From contig JAFRGC010000016.1 of the NCBI GenBank assembly GCA_017434025.1, positions 1-64,000 of the forward strand: DNA of 64,000 bases, written 5' to 3'. The position numbers and the translations under genes were made by a program. A model generated the notes under the pieces. That model was not told the origin of the DNA and made no database searches. It saw only the letters and a program-made list of their open reading frames with translations. This DNA is from Mogibacterium sp. (GTDB taxonomy: Bacteria > Bacillota > Clostridia > Peptostreptococcales > Anaerovoracaceae). Below are positions 1 to 8,171 of the stretch, piece by piece. The stretch's first letter is position 1; each line of letters opens with the position of its first letter.

Positions 1-6
1 AAGCAT
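1..6 (-). CDS. 5' end of a gene running off the window
   Basis: Only the first two codons (Met-Leu) of a minus-strand gene are present. The start is supported by a Shine-Dalgarno AAGGAG about 8 bases upstream, on the complement of 14-20, and by a TATAAT box further upstream. The product cannot be identified. Confidence 0.55.
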
Positions 7-29
7 TTCGAGGTCTCCTTTCTATTACA

Positions 30-85
30 ATTATACTATGGTGAGATCCCGAATCTTGTTTTTTGATTGCCGTTCTTGTTTTTTG
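30..85 (-). promoter_or_regulatory. putative regulated promoter with tandem direct repeats
   Basis: On the minus strand a TATAAT box (complement of 30-35) precedes the truncated gene at the window start. The -35 region is far from consensus. Instead it overlaps the first of two identical 12-base repeats (TCTTGTTTTTTG on the plus strand at 54-65 and 74-85). The repeats start exactly 20 bases apart, so they lie on nearly the same DNA face. This looks like an activator-dependent promoter; that reading is inference. Confidence 0.4.
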
Positions 86-94
86 CTACCAGAA

Positions 95-127
95 AAGCCC
101 TCCCTCCACATAGTGGAGAAAGGACTT
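95..127 (-). terminator. rho-independent terminator
   Basis: A 15-pair stem with several G-U pairs (95-109 with 113-127, loop of 3) is followed on the minus strand by CTTTTCT. It lies downstream of the PLP-enzyme gene and is the second of two consecutive hairpins. Confidence 0.7.
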
Positions 128-140
128 TGTCTACAGTCTG

Positions 141-175
141 AAGGGAGCTGATGCATCTGATGCATCAGCTCCCTT
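141..175 (-). terminator. strong perfect hairpin 3' of the PLP-enzyme gene
   Basis: A perfect 15-bp stem (141-155 with 161-175) with a 5-base loop lies 27 bases after the stop codon of the PLP enzyme. It has no U-tract on the minus strand. It may stabilise the transcript end or act together with the hairpin at 95-127. Confidence 0.55.
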
Positions 176-202
176 TCATATTGTCGGTAAGCGTTACAGT
201 TA

Positions 203-1675
203 CTACAGGTTCTTGAGAAGTCCTGTAGCTTCGTTGAACTCGTTGATGAGCTCATCGACCTTAGCTCTCTCTCTGCGGAGTGCGCCCCATGTATTATCAA
301 CATCATACCAGAGTGCATTGAGCTCTTCGCTTGTTTTGCCCTGCTGTTCTACCCATGTGTAGTACTTGAGGTTGTGGATCCTCTTGCGGTCAGTGTATCT
401 CAGCTCGAGCATGTTGTCTGCCTTCTCGTCGAGGATGTGCTTGTTGTAGTGAAGAGCAGCTTTCTCGTGAGTGTACTCACCCTGCTCGTCCTGCAGCTCT
501 TTGATCCTGGACTGGTACATTACTGCAGAGTCTGTCATGACTGTTGCCAGTACGTCATTCTCTGTCAGTTCATAGTACTTAGCCATCTTGATGCAGCAGA
601 GAAGGTTTGCTATGCCGCTGATGCCGAAGTATCCGAGGAGATCGACGAGTTCTGGGTCAACACCCTGCTCCTTGAGGTAGTCGCGTCCGACCTTCTCGTT
701 GAAGAGTCTGAGGAGGTTCTGGGAATCCTCATCGTCGATAGCGATGACCATATCAGTATTTTTGATATTGTGGATCCATGGAACGTGCTTGTCGCCGATA
801 CCTTCGATCCTGTGTGCGCCGAATCCGTTGTCGAGGAGTGTCGGGCACTGAAGAGCTTCGCCGACTGCGAGTTTTGCAGTTGGATAGAGCTCTTTGAGTC
901 TGTCTCCGGAAGCCATAGTTCCTGCCGAGCCCGAAGTGAAGGCAGCACCGGCGAATCTGTCGCCAGGTCTCTTCATCTCTTCGAATGCCTCTGCGATGGC
1001 GTTACCTGTTACGTTATAATGCCACATATAGTTGCCCATCTGCTCGAACTGGTTGAGGATCCAAACGTCTTCTCTTGTAGCTCTCAGCTCGTGAGTCTTG
1101 TCGAAGATCTCCTTAACGTTGGACTCTGTTCCAGGTGTTGCGATGACCTCGCTGGCGATGTTCTTGAGCCAGTCGAATCTCTCTCTGCTCATTCCTTCCG
1201 GAAGGATGGCTACAGAATATACTCCGAGAAGAGCGCTGTCGAATGCGCCTCCTCTGCAGTAGTTGCCTGTCGAAGGCCATACAGCCTTGTGGTAACCGGA
1301 ATCGAACTGTCCTGTTACCAGCTCAGGAACGAGACATCCATAGGAAGCACCGACTTTGTGGCAGCCTGTAGGGAACCACTTACCGATCATGCAGATGATG
1401 CGGCACTTTACGCCCGAGAGTTCAGGCGGGATAACGATGTAGTTAGGTCCGTGGAAAAGTCCGCCGGATTCTTTCTGCTCGTTCTTCCATGTGATACGGA
1501 AGAGGTTTACAGGATCGATATCCCAGAGTCCTACGCCTTTCAGCTTTTCAAGGATCTTTTCAGGGACTTTCTCAGGATGCATCTGCTGATCGATTGTCGG
1601 CAGGATGATGTTCTGAGCCTTGGCACGCTCGATGTTATTCTTCAAGCCTTTTTCATAGATAGTAAGATCAAGCAT
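203..1675 (-). CDS. PLP-dependent enzyme, fold type II (cysteine synthase/tryptophan synthase beta superfamily)
   Basis: The 490-residue product has the landmarks of a fold-type-II PLP enzyme. These are a Lys in GCHKVGAS (about K107) suited to Schiff-base formation, an STGNYCRGG substrate loop (about 135) and a glycine-rich phosphate-binding loop TSGSAGT (about 247). It is longer than O-acetylserine sulfhydrylases, with an extra charged C-terminal 100 residues. It is probably cytosolic and could be a lyase or dehydratase acting on an amino acid; the substrate cannot be read from sequence. The start at 1675 is chosen because GGAGGT sits 5 bases upstream; an in-frame ATG 36 bases earlier has no such site. 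It lies at the end of a run of peptidase and transporter genes, which suggests amino-acid catabolism. Confidence 0.8.
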   Translation of the reverse strand: MLDLTIYEKGLKNNIERAKAQNIILPTIDQQMHPEKVPEKILEKLKGVGLWDIDPVNLFRITWKNEQKESGGLFHGPNYIVIPPELSGVKCRIICMIGKWFPTGCHKVGASYGCLVPELVTGQFDSGYHKAVWPSTGNYCRGGAFDSALLGVYSVAILPEGMSRERFDWLKNIASEVIATPGTESNVKEIFDKTHELRATREDVWILNQFEQMGNYMWHYNVTGNAIAEAFEEMKRPGDRFAGAAFTSGSAGTMASGDRLKELYPTAKLAVGEALQCPTLLDNGFGAHRIEGIGDKHVPWIHNIKNTDMVIAIDDEDSQNLLRLFNEKVGRDYLKEQGVDPELVDLLGYFGISGIANLLCCIKMAKYYELTENDVLATVMTDSAVMYQSRIKELQDEQGEYTHEKAALHYNKHILDEKADNMLELRYTDRKRIHNLKYYTWVEQQGKTSEELNALWYDVDNTWGALRRERAKVDELINEFNEATGLLKNL

Positions 1676-1851
1676 TTTATACCTCCGTAGGTCATATATT
1701 ATATAGATCAAATATTTCTCAATATGTACTTACCACTATCATTATCATGGCATTACTTTTGAGGTATGTCAATAACTTTTTTAGGATAACTGAAAATTTT
1801 ATAGCATTTCTAATTTTTCTTTTGCCTTCTGCAATTTTCTTTCATATACCA

Positions 1852-2748
1852 TCAATCGTGCTCGTTCATCCAGCGTATCAGTTCGACACAGTATTCATCA
1901 TGTCTGTCGACAAAACACGTGTGGCGTGCTCTCTCCCACAGGATCCATTCTGATCCCGGAATGCCGTCATGCATCGTTTTTGCTACAAGCGGTGAACACA
2001 GGTCAGAGATGCCGCTCATGATAAGCGACGGGATCTCGATCTCGCCGAGACGATCCACATATTCGAAATCCTTAAGAGTGCCGGTAGGCGCAAATTCATT
2101 TGGTCCCCATCCGCATACATATGCTTCTCTGCCGGATCTCTTAGGTCTGCTGCAGCACTCCGGCACATCCTCTCCGAGCCAGTAGTTGCAGTATCTGTCC
2201 ATGTATTCTTCGACAGCAGCATCATATGCCTCACCGGTGAAATCACCGGTTTCCAGGGCTTTATTGATCGCTTCCTGCATATCAGCAGGCATCATTTTGA
2301 TCCGGCGCAGACCTTCACGTTCCCAGAGGCTGCTCGAAGGATGTCCGCTGGAGATGATAAAACTTTTCACGCCTGCTGCTTCTTCCTTGTAGTCGATACC
2401 ATAGCAGATCTGCATCATACCGCCCCACGACTGGCCGATGATATGACAGGTATCCAGGTTCAGATATTTTCTCAGCGCGAAGAGTTCCTGCATCCAGACT
2501 TCTTTGTTCCAGAGCTCAGGATGTCCGTCAAGATAGGAGTTGCCGCATCCGATTTGATCGTACATAACGATCATACGGTCATCTTCGTCAGCGACGTTAT
2601 CGAGTACTTCAAAATAGTTGTGAGTCGATCCCGGTCCTCCGTGCAGACATATCAGTGGTGCTTTGCCGTTATCCAGACGCTCACCGGCGATCCTGTAGTA
2701 TGTCTGATGACCCATAAACGGCATGTAGCCTTCTGTGATCTTAGCCAT
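1852..2748 (-). CDS. proline iminopeptidase-family alpha/beta hydrolase
   Basis: This 298-residue protein has the peptidase S33 signature: HGGPG oxyanion-hole motif at residues 36-40, the nucleophile elbow GQSWGG (Ser107), a candidate Asp in SGISDLCSP and a candidate His in ARHTCFVD near the C terminus. There is no signal peptide, so it is cytosolic. Family members release N-terminal proline or other residues from short peptides. The gene follows an M24 proline peptidase in the same direction, 80 bases away, which supports a role in breaking down proline-containing peptides. Other alpha/beta-hydrolase chemistry (amidase, esterase) cannot be excluded. Confidence 0.8.
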   Translation of the reverse strand: MAKITEGYMPFMGHQTYYRIAGERLDNGKAPLICLHGGPGSTHNYFEVLDNVADEDDRMIVMYDQIGCGNSYLDGHPELWNKEVWMQELFALRKYLNLDTCHIIGQSWGGMMQICYGIDYKEEAAGVKSFIISSGHPSSSLWEREGLRRIKMMPADMQEAINKALETGDFTGEAYDAAVEEYMDRYCNYWLGEDVPECCSRPKRSGREAYVCGWGPNEFAPTGTLKDFEYVDRLGEIEIPSLIMSGISDLCSPLVAKTMHDGIPGSEWILWERARHTCFVDRHDEYCVELIRWMNEHD

Positions 2749-2787
2749 CGTTCATAAACCTTTCATTTTCTAATGCTCCATAGCGAC

Positions 2788-2811
2788 GGACAGGCACTTA
2801 CGTGCCTGCCC
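2788..2811 (-). other. intergenic hairpin
   Basis: A 10-bp stem (2788-2797 with 2802-2811, loop of 4; one G-T pair) lies between the M24 and S33 peptidase genes. Neither strand has a convincing U-tract, so it may be an RNA-processing or stability element rather than a terminator. Confidence 0.45.
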
Positions 2812-2828
2812 TTTCAATTACTTAAATA

Positions 2829-3920
2829 TTATTCTCCGTCAGGAACTACTATCATCTCATCCTTAGGATAATTATTCAGTCTGATGCATCCATCTTCTGT
2901 TATAAGGACGATATCTTCGATTCTGACGCCGATTCCTTCATCATAGAGATAGATCCCCGGTTCAACGGAGAAGCACTGTCCAGGCTCGATTATTTCGTCA
3001 TTAGCAGCACTTACATCTCCAGGCTCGTGGCATTCCATTCCGATCGAATGGCCGGTACGGTGTGTGAAGTACTCTCCGTAACCTTTCTCTGTGATATAGT
3101 CTCTTGCCGCTTTATCTACGTCACTCATCTTAGCGCCAGGCTTAGCTGCTGCGATACCGCGTTTGTTGGCTTCGAGGACGATCTCGTAGATTTCCTTCTG
3201 TCTCTCACTGTATTCACCGATGAATACGGTTCTTGTCATATCTGACGCATAGTTCTGCCAGAGTCCGCCTATATCAAGGATGACACAGTCGCCGTGTTTG
3301 CCCTTGCTCTGATCTGTGATGTGATGCGGATCAGCTGCTCCCTTGGCGTACGCTGTGATCGGATCGAAGGATTTGCCCTCGAAGCCTTCTTCCTTGATCA
3401 GTTCAAAGCATTTTGCGCTGAGTTCTTCCTCAGTAAGTCCTTTGGCTGCCCATGGAATGAGTTTGCCCATGACCTTATCCAGCTTGGCTCCTGACTCGAT
3501 CATCAGTTTCTGCTCTTCCGGGCTCTTGATCTGACGGATCTTGTCCACGATCAGGGACCCGTTGGTATAGCTGCTCGCAGCTCCGAGTTCCTGAAGTCTC
3601 AGCAGGAATTTGGACGGCAGATTTTTGTCGACTCCAAGAGGAGCCTTTTTGTCTGTGAACTGCGCGAGTACAGCAGCCCCATCATCGATGTCGTCATAGT
3701 AAGTGATCGGTACTCCGAGATCCTCATTCTGCGGGAACAGTTTGTTCATGACAAAATGATCATCGCCGTTCACATTAATATACAGCGCGTGGAATCTCTC
3801 TCCAGGATAGATCCATTTGCCGATGAGATAGAAAATAGGAACAGGATCTGAGATAACCAGCTGAGGGATTCCCTTCTCCTGCATCCTTGCTTTGATCCTG
3901 CTTAATTTGTTGTTGTCCAT
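2829..3920 (-). CDS. M24 family aminopeptidase/prolidase (Xaa-Pro peptidase type)
   Basis: The 363-residue product has an N-terminal creatinase-like domain (about 1-130) and a C-terminal pita-bread metallopeptidase domain. All five dinuclear-metal ligands are visible: D216 (ILDIGG), D227 (SDMTRT), H291 (RTGHSIG), E320 (SVEPGIY) and E335 (RIEDIV). Length and layout match clostridial PepQ/YqhT-like enzymes that cut X-Pro bonds. There is no signal peptide. It sits 114 bases downstream of an RbsABC-like transporter operon, in the same direction and separated by a hairpin. A GAGG site precedes the ATG. Confidence 0.88.
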   Translation of the reverse strand: MDNNKLSRIKARMQEKGIPQLVISDPVPIFYLIGKWIYPGERFHALYINVNGDDHFVMNKLFPQNEDLGVPITYYDDIDDGAAVLAQFTDKKAPLGVDKNLPSKFLLRLQELGAASSYTNGSLIVDKIRQIKSPEEQKLMIESGAKLDKVMGKLIPWAAKGLTEEELSAKCFELIKEEGFEGKSFDPITAYAKGAADPHHITDQSKGKHGDCVILDIGGLWQNYASDMTRTVFIGEYSERQKEIYEIVLEANKRGIAAAKPGAKMSDVDKAARDYITEKGYGEYFTHRTGHSIGMECHEPGDVSAANDEIIEPGQCFSVEPGIYLYDEGIGVRIEDIVLITEDGCIRLNNYPKDEMIVVPDGE

Positions 3921-3976
3921 TGAAATTAACCTCTGATTAGTTCGATATCATTATGAAGAATTAAACTATGATCAAC

Positions 3977-4016
3977 GGAAGCCGGGACATCCTGTACATG
4001 AAGGATCCCCGGCTTC
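3977..4016 (-). terminator. hairpin at the 3' end of the transporter and 5' side of the M24 gene
   Basis: The outer stem GAAGCCGGG/CCCGGCTTC is continued by an inner ATCCT/AGGAT pair, in the gap between the second permease (transcribed away from it) and the M24 peptidase. On the minus strand it precedes the permease ORF's neighbour rather than ending in a clear U-run. It therefore lies in the intergenic space after the last permease stop and could end or attenuate transporter transcription before the M24 gene. Confidence 0.45.
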
Positions 4017-4034
4017 AGTTATGAATTGATCTTA

Positions 4035-5399
4035 TTAGCCTGCAATGAGTCTCTGATCTTTGAGTTCTTCAGATTCACCTTCGCCAGGCATCTTGAGCTG
4101 CGCTCTCTTGTTTGCACGCCATACGTACAGACCGAGCGACAGACCGATTACTCCGTATACCATGAATGTACGGAAGTACTCACCGAGAGCAGCCTGACCG
4201 AATACAGCTTTACCGATCTCCGGGCTGAGGATGAACATCGCATGGAACAGCAGGCAGCCTGTGATCGACTGGCCGATCGTAGCTTTATCTACTGAAGCTC
4301 CTCCTACCAGGATAGCAGCTACTGAGAAGTAGCCGACGTTGTTATGAGCTGTATAAGTGTTCAGTGTACCCATGTTCTGGAGATAGATTACCATTCCCCA
4401 TGCAGCGAGTACTGTTGAAATGATCGTTGCAATGACACGTGTACGGTTGACGTTGATACCATTGGCTTCAGCAATAGCCTGATTCATACCGCATGAACGG
4501 AAGTCCTGACCGAGTTTCGTGTTCATGATCCACTGAATGAATACTGCGAGAAGTACTACGACCAGGATCAGTATTACAGGTACATCACGGACTCTGTTGA
4601 GAACACTGCCGGTCACGAGCTGAATGATGAAGTAAACCATTACAGCCGCGCTGAGAAGTGCATAAACAGTGAATGCGATGACATTGAGCTTCGTTGTACG
4701 TCCGTCAGCTTTCGGCTTACGGATGAACTGATTCCACAGCAGGAACAGAAGGATCACTGCTGCCGCACCGATCATGAACGGTACAAATGGGATCTCAAAC
4801 AGATCATCCAGTGAGTATGTGACACTTCCCATGTCGACACTCATACGGATACCGACTCCATCGTACAGGATCATCGGGTGTGCCATAGCTACAGGGATAA
4901 CTGCTCCGATAACGAACAGTACGATGAACTGATATACACCGTTACCGAAGTAACCTACAATGAGTGAGGCGATCATCTCCTGACCTTTGGTCTTGTTGTA
5001 CAGAGTTCCTGTGAGCCATCCGATCAGCACTGCGATAGGCAGCGATATGATGATCATCATAATGAAACCTGTGAGGCCGCCAAAATGCTGTTCATTAGCA
5101 GCGATACCCCAGTAACGTACTGCGATGACAGCGAGCTGTCCGGCGATAGCGCCGACTACGATACCGAAGTTCAGTCCGAGTCCTGCTACGACCGGGATGA
5201 TCAGTGACAGGATCAGGAAGATATTACGGTAAAACCTGTTGCACAGTTCTGTGAAGAATCCGTCCATAGTGAGGTTCTGTGCAGTCAGGAGACCAAGGAT
5301 GATGAATGCCCAGAACAGTATCGTTACGATATGGTCGAGGATCCATGTCTTGAGATCAAATGAAGGCTGACCTGTTACCTTTGCTATCCAGTTATTCAT
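4035..5399 (-). CDS. ABC transporter permease (RbsC/BPD_transp_2 family), second subunit
   Basis: This hydrophobic protein of 454 residues has about ten predicted membrane segments. It carries the family region with ANGINVNRTRVIA and ILVGGASVDKA in its C-terminal half, as in RbsC-type importers. It is about 100 residues longer than the partner permease, mostly through N-terminal and central extensions. Its ATG overlaps the stop of the upstream permease (TAATG), so translation is coupled. It should form the membrane channel with the 349-residue permease and the double ATPase. Confidence 0.88.
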   Translation of the reverse strand: MNNWIAKVTGQPSFDLKTWILDHIVTILFWAFIILGLLTAQNLTMDGFFTELCNRFYRNIFLILSLIIPVVAGLGLNFGIVVGAIAGQLAVIAVRYWGIAANEQHFGGLTGFIMMIIISLPIAVLIGWLTGTLYNKTKGQEMIASLIVGYFGNGVYQFIVLFVIGAVIPVAMAHPMILYDGVGIRMSVDMGSVTYSLDDLFEIPFVPFMIGAAAVILLFLLWNQFIRKPKADGRTTKLNVIAFTVYALLSAAVMVYFIIQLVTGSVLNRVRDVPVILILVVVLLAVFIQWIMNTKLGQDFRSCGMNQAIAEANGINVNRTRVIATIISTVLAAWGMVIYLQNMGTLNTYTAHNNVGYFSVAAILVGGASVDKATIGQSITGCLLFHAMFILSPEIGKAVFGQAALGEYFRTFMVYGVIGLSLGLYVWRANKRAQLKMPGEGESEELKDQRLIAG

Positions 5400-6448
5400 T
5401 AACGGTCACCTCCACTCTTTACCTTGGTCAGTGCGTACAGGATTACGCCGTTCTGGATAATGATACGCATGATATCCGAGAGGTCGGTTCCTGTGAACAG
5501 CTGATTCATTACCGGCATAGCTGTGGTCATAAGACCCTGGAACAGACATACACCGATGAGAACGTTAGGAATACTTGCTTTGCTTGCTGTAGCTCCGCCG
5601 ACCAGAACAGCCGCGACAGCCGGGAACGCCATGTTGAGCGGTCCGTTATACAGCTGGGCATATCCATATCCCTGTGAATAAATGATGATACCGATACCAG
5701 CCAGAATTGTCGAAATGATATTGGCTATGACACGGTTCCTGTCGATATTGAGACCGGAAGCCTCAGCGAACCTAGGGTTCTGGCCGCCGGCATAGATCGC
5801 CATACCAGTCTTGGACTGGAAGAAGAACCATACCAGGAAGCAGAACAGTGCGAATACAAGCATCATTCCGAACGGAATGCCTACACCGGCGATCTCGACC
5901 TTGAGAAGATCGGAAATGATCCTGCTTGCGCCAAAGTTCTTGAACTGGATCGTCTCTCTGAGTCCGTTACCCAGCATCCAGCCCATCTTACGGTTGGAGA
6001 ACGGGATAGCGAGCCAGAAAATATTGAAGAACGCTACGATCGAGAAGCCGGAATATGTAGCGATCGTCATCTCAGCGCCTTTAACTGCGTTCATCAGTTT
6101 GCCGTACAGCCATCCGAGGATGGTGCAGAGAACGATACACAGTGCCAGCGAAGAGAAGATCAGGAACCATCCGCTGAAATCGAACTGCATGCATATCATC
6201 AAGGCCATCAGTCCGCCTTCGATACCTACCGGCAGAGCGAAGTTAGGACCTGTACCGGACTTGATAGCAGGTACCATAGCAAGTACCAGCAGTCCGTTCA
6301 TTCCGACACGGTTCAGGATATCTGTGATAAGTGTCGGTATGGACTGACCCTGTACACCGGCAGTTATCAGAAGAACCAGCAGGAGCAGCCCGACCGCGAA
6401 GGTTGGAATGCCGATCCTGTTGATCGCATTTCCTATTGATTTAGTCAT
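5399..6448 (-). CDS. ABC transporter permease (RbsC/BPD_transp_2 family), first subunit
   Basis: The 349-residue polytopic protein is of the normal size for RbsC-like permeases. The conserved ASGLNIDRNRVIANI and VLVGGATASKAS stretches lie in the C-terminal half. The start at 6448 is chosen because GGAGGT lies just upstream and the ATG overlaps the ATPase stop (ATGACTAA). An ATG 18 bases earlier lacks a ribosome site. A heteromeric permease pair is common in the nucleoside and BMP-lipoprotein branch of this family. Confidence 0.88.
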   Translation of the reverse strand: MTKSIGNAINRIGIPTFAVGLLLLVLLITAGVQGQSIPTLITDILNRVGMNGLLVLAMVPAIKSGTGPNFALPVGIEGGLMALMICMQFDFSGWFLIFSSLALCIVLCTILGWLYGKLMNAVKGAEMTIATYSGFSIVAFFNIFWLAIPFSNRKMGWMLGNGLRETIQFKNFGASRIISDLLKVEIAGVGIPFGMMLVFALFCFLVWFFFQSKTGMAIYAGGQNPRFAEASGLNIDRNRVIANIISTILAGIGIIIYSQGYGYAQLYNGPLNMAFPAVAAVLVGGATASKASIPNVLIGVCLFQGLMTTAMPVMNQLFTGTDLSDIMRIIIQNGVILYALTKVKSGGDR

Positions 6449-8060
6449 TCGGACCACCTCCTGCATTCTTAGCGGCTTTCATGGCCTCTTCTTTGGACAT
6501 GCCGGACATCATCATGCCGTAGACTTCATCTGAATCCGTCGGTGAAAGTTCACCGGCGACTTTGCCTTCACAGATGATAAGGACTCTGTCGCAGATGCTG
6601 CGTAGTTCGGCAAGTTCGGAACTGGTCATGATGATCGTCATACCCTGCTCCTCAGCAAGAGTCTTGAGGAGATCGAGGATCAGCTTCTTCGCTCCGATAT
6701 CGATGCCTCGTGTAGGTTCGGATACCAGCAGCAGATCCGGGTCAAGAGCAAGAGCTTTGCCCACACATACCTTCTGCTGATTGCCTCCTGAGAGAGCGCC
6801 GGCATTCTGTGCTATCGAAGTGCAGCGGATATCGAGGTCCTTGACCATCTTCTCCGCGTTCGCTTTGATAGCGGCTGTATCAGTAAATGTAAATGGTCCG
6901 ATTTTCTTGAGGAATTTGCCCTGTACCTCCATAGCGTTGAACGCGATGTTGAGATCGATCGGGCTCGTGAGGAGAAGTCCTACCCCCTTCCTGTCCTCGG
7001 ACAGGAACGCAATACCTTTCTTGAGGGTTTCATTGGTCTTGGAAACATCCATAGGTTCACCCTTGAATGTCACATCTCCGATGACCGGATACATTCCCAT
7101 CAGTCCGTTGGCAATACCCAGTTTGCCCTGTCCGGCAAGGCCTCCGATACCGAGGATCTCGCCCTTACGGACACTGAAGGTCACGCCTTTGACTTCCTCT
7201 CCAGGCATGTTTACGCGCAGATCCTTAACTGTGAGGATCTCCTCGTCACTGATCTTACGTTCGCTCTCGTCACGGTCAAGTGTGAGAGCACGGCCTACCA
7301 TGAGACGCGCGATCTCGGCAGCCGTAATGTTCTTTGTGTCTTCTGTAGCCACCCACTCACCGTCACGGAGTATGGTGACTCTGTCAGAAAGTCTGATGAT
7401 CTCATCGAGACGATGGCTGATAAAGATGATGCCTATGCCCTGAGCGGCAAGCTTGCGGATAGCATCGAGGAGATGCTCAGTTTCGCTTTCTGTAAGAACA
7501 GCTGTAGGCTCATCGAATACCAGGAAACGTATACCGGTCTTATCGATCTCACGCGCGATCTCGACAAACTGCATATGACCTACCGGAAGACCGTGCACCC
7601 TGGTATACTCCTCGATATCCATACCCATGATATCAAGGGCTTTTCTCGCATCATGCGCCATGCTCTCATGATCAAGAGTCTCGAGGCGTTTGCCGAATAC
7701 TTTCGACATCGGTGAACTCTTGGTTGTCTCACGGTTGAGTTTGATATTCTCAGTAATAGTGAAACCAGGTATCAGCATGAACTCCTGATGGACCATTCCG
7801 ATACCGGCCTGCATCGCATCATACGGATTCATGATGTTGGCATTCTCGCCGCCGATGCGGACTTCACCGGTAAATCCACCGGTTGCATGAATGACCGGCA
7901 TACCGAACAGTATGTTCATCAGTGTGGATTTGCCGGCACCATTCTCACCGATCAGCGCATGGATCTCGCCAGGACGGACATCCATGTTGACGCCTTTGAG
8001 CACCGCGTGTCCTGAGTATTCCTTTCCGACATTGATAAATTCAAGAATTCCGTTGTTCAA
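6441..8060 (-). CDS. ABC transporter ATP-binding protein, double-domain RbsA type
   Basis: The protein has two tandem nucleotide-binding domains in 539 residues. The first has a canonical Walker A (GENGAGKST), Walker B ending VFDEP and an altered signature (PVGHMQ). The second has the degenerate Walker A typical of RbsA second domains (GLAGQGK) but a good signature (LSGGNQQKV). TTG at 8060 is preferred as the start because AAAGGGG lies 7 bases upstream and homology to the family begins right there. The 25 codons upstream encode a terminator-like hairpin and are unlikely to be translated. The gene powers the importer formed with the two permeases downstream. Confidence 0.9.
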   Translation of the reverse strand: MNNGILEFINVGKEYSGHAVLKGVNMDVRPGEIHALIGENGAGKSTLMNILFGMPVIHATGGFTGEVRIGGENANIMNPYDAMQAGIGMVHQEFMLIPGFTITENIKLNRETTKSSPMSKVFGKRLETLDHESMAHDARKALDIMGMDIEEYTRVHGLPVGHMQFVEIAREIDKTGIRFLVFDEPTAVLTESETEHLLDAIRKLAAQGIGIIFISHRLDEIIRLSDRVTILRDGEWVATEDTKNITAAEIARLMVGRALTLDRDESERKISDEEILTVKDLRVNMPGEEVKGVTFSVRKGEILGIGGLAGQGKLGIANGLMGMYPVIGDVTFKGEPMDVSKTNETLKKGIAFLSEDRKGVGLLLTSPIDLNIAFNAMEVQGKFLKKIGPFTFTDTAAIKANAEKMVKDLDIRCTSIAQNAGALSGGNQQKVCVGKALALDPDLLLVSEPTRGIDIGAKKLILDLLKTLAEEQGMTIIMTSSELAELRSICDRVLIICEGKVAGELSPTDSDEVYGMMMSGMSKEEAMKAAKNAGGGPND

Positions 8061-8090
8061 AACGTATCCCCTTTCATTGTCTGTAATCAA

Positions 8091-8126
8091 GAATAAAGCG
8101 GGGGCTACCGCATCCGCGGCGCCCCC
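8091..8126 (-). terminator. intercistronic attenuator between binding protein and ATPase genes
   Basis: The outer stem GGGGGC/GCCCCC (8100-8105 with 8121-8126) encloses CCGC/GCGG with a 4-base loop and is followed by GCTTTATTCTT on the minus strand. It sits 45 bases after the lipoprotein stop. The position is typical for keeping substrate-binding protein in molar excess over the transporter. Confidence 0.8.
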
Positions 8127-8171
8127 TGCGGTCAAATTATGTAAATATTGATGATTTGATACCGTGCCGCT

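Noticed and set aside
374-1690. Long plus-strand reading frame of 438 codons opposite the PLP-enzyme gene
   Set aside because: It is antisense to a gene with clear PLP motifs and has no recognisable domain. Its biased Val/Leu/Cys/Asp content is typical of an antisense frame, and it has no ribosome site.
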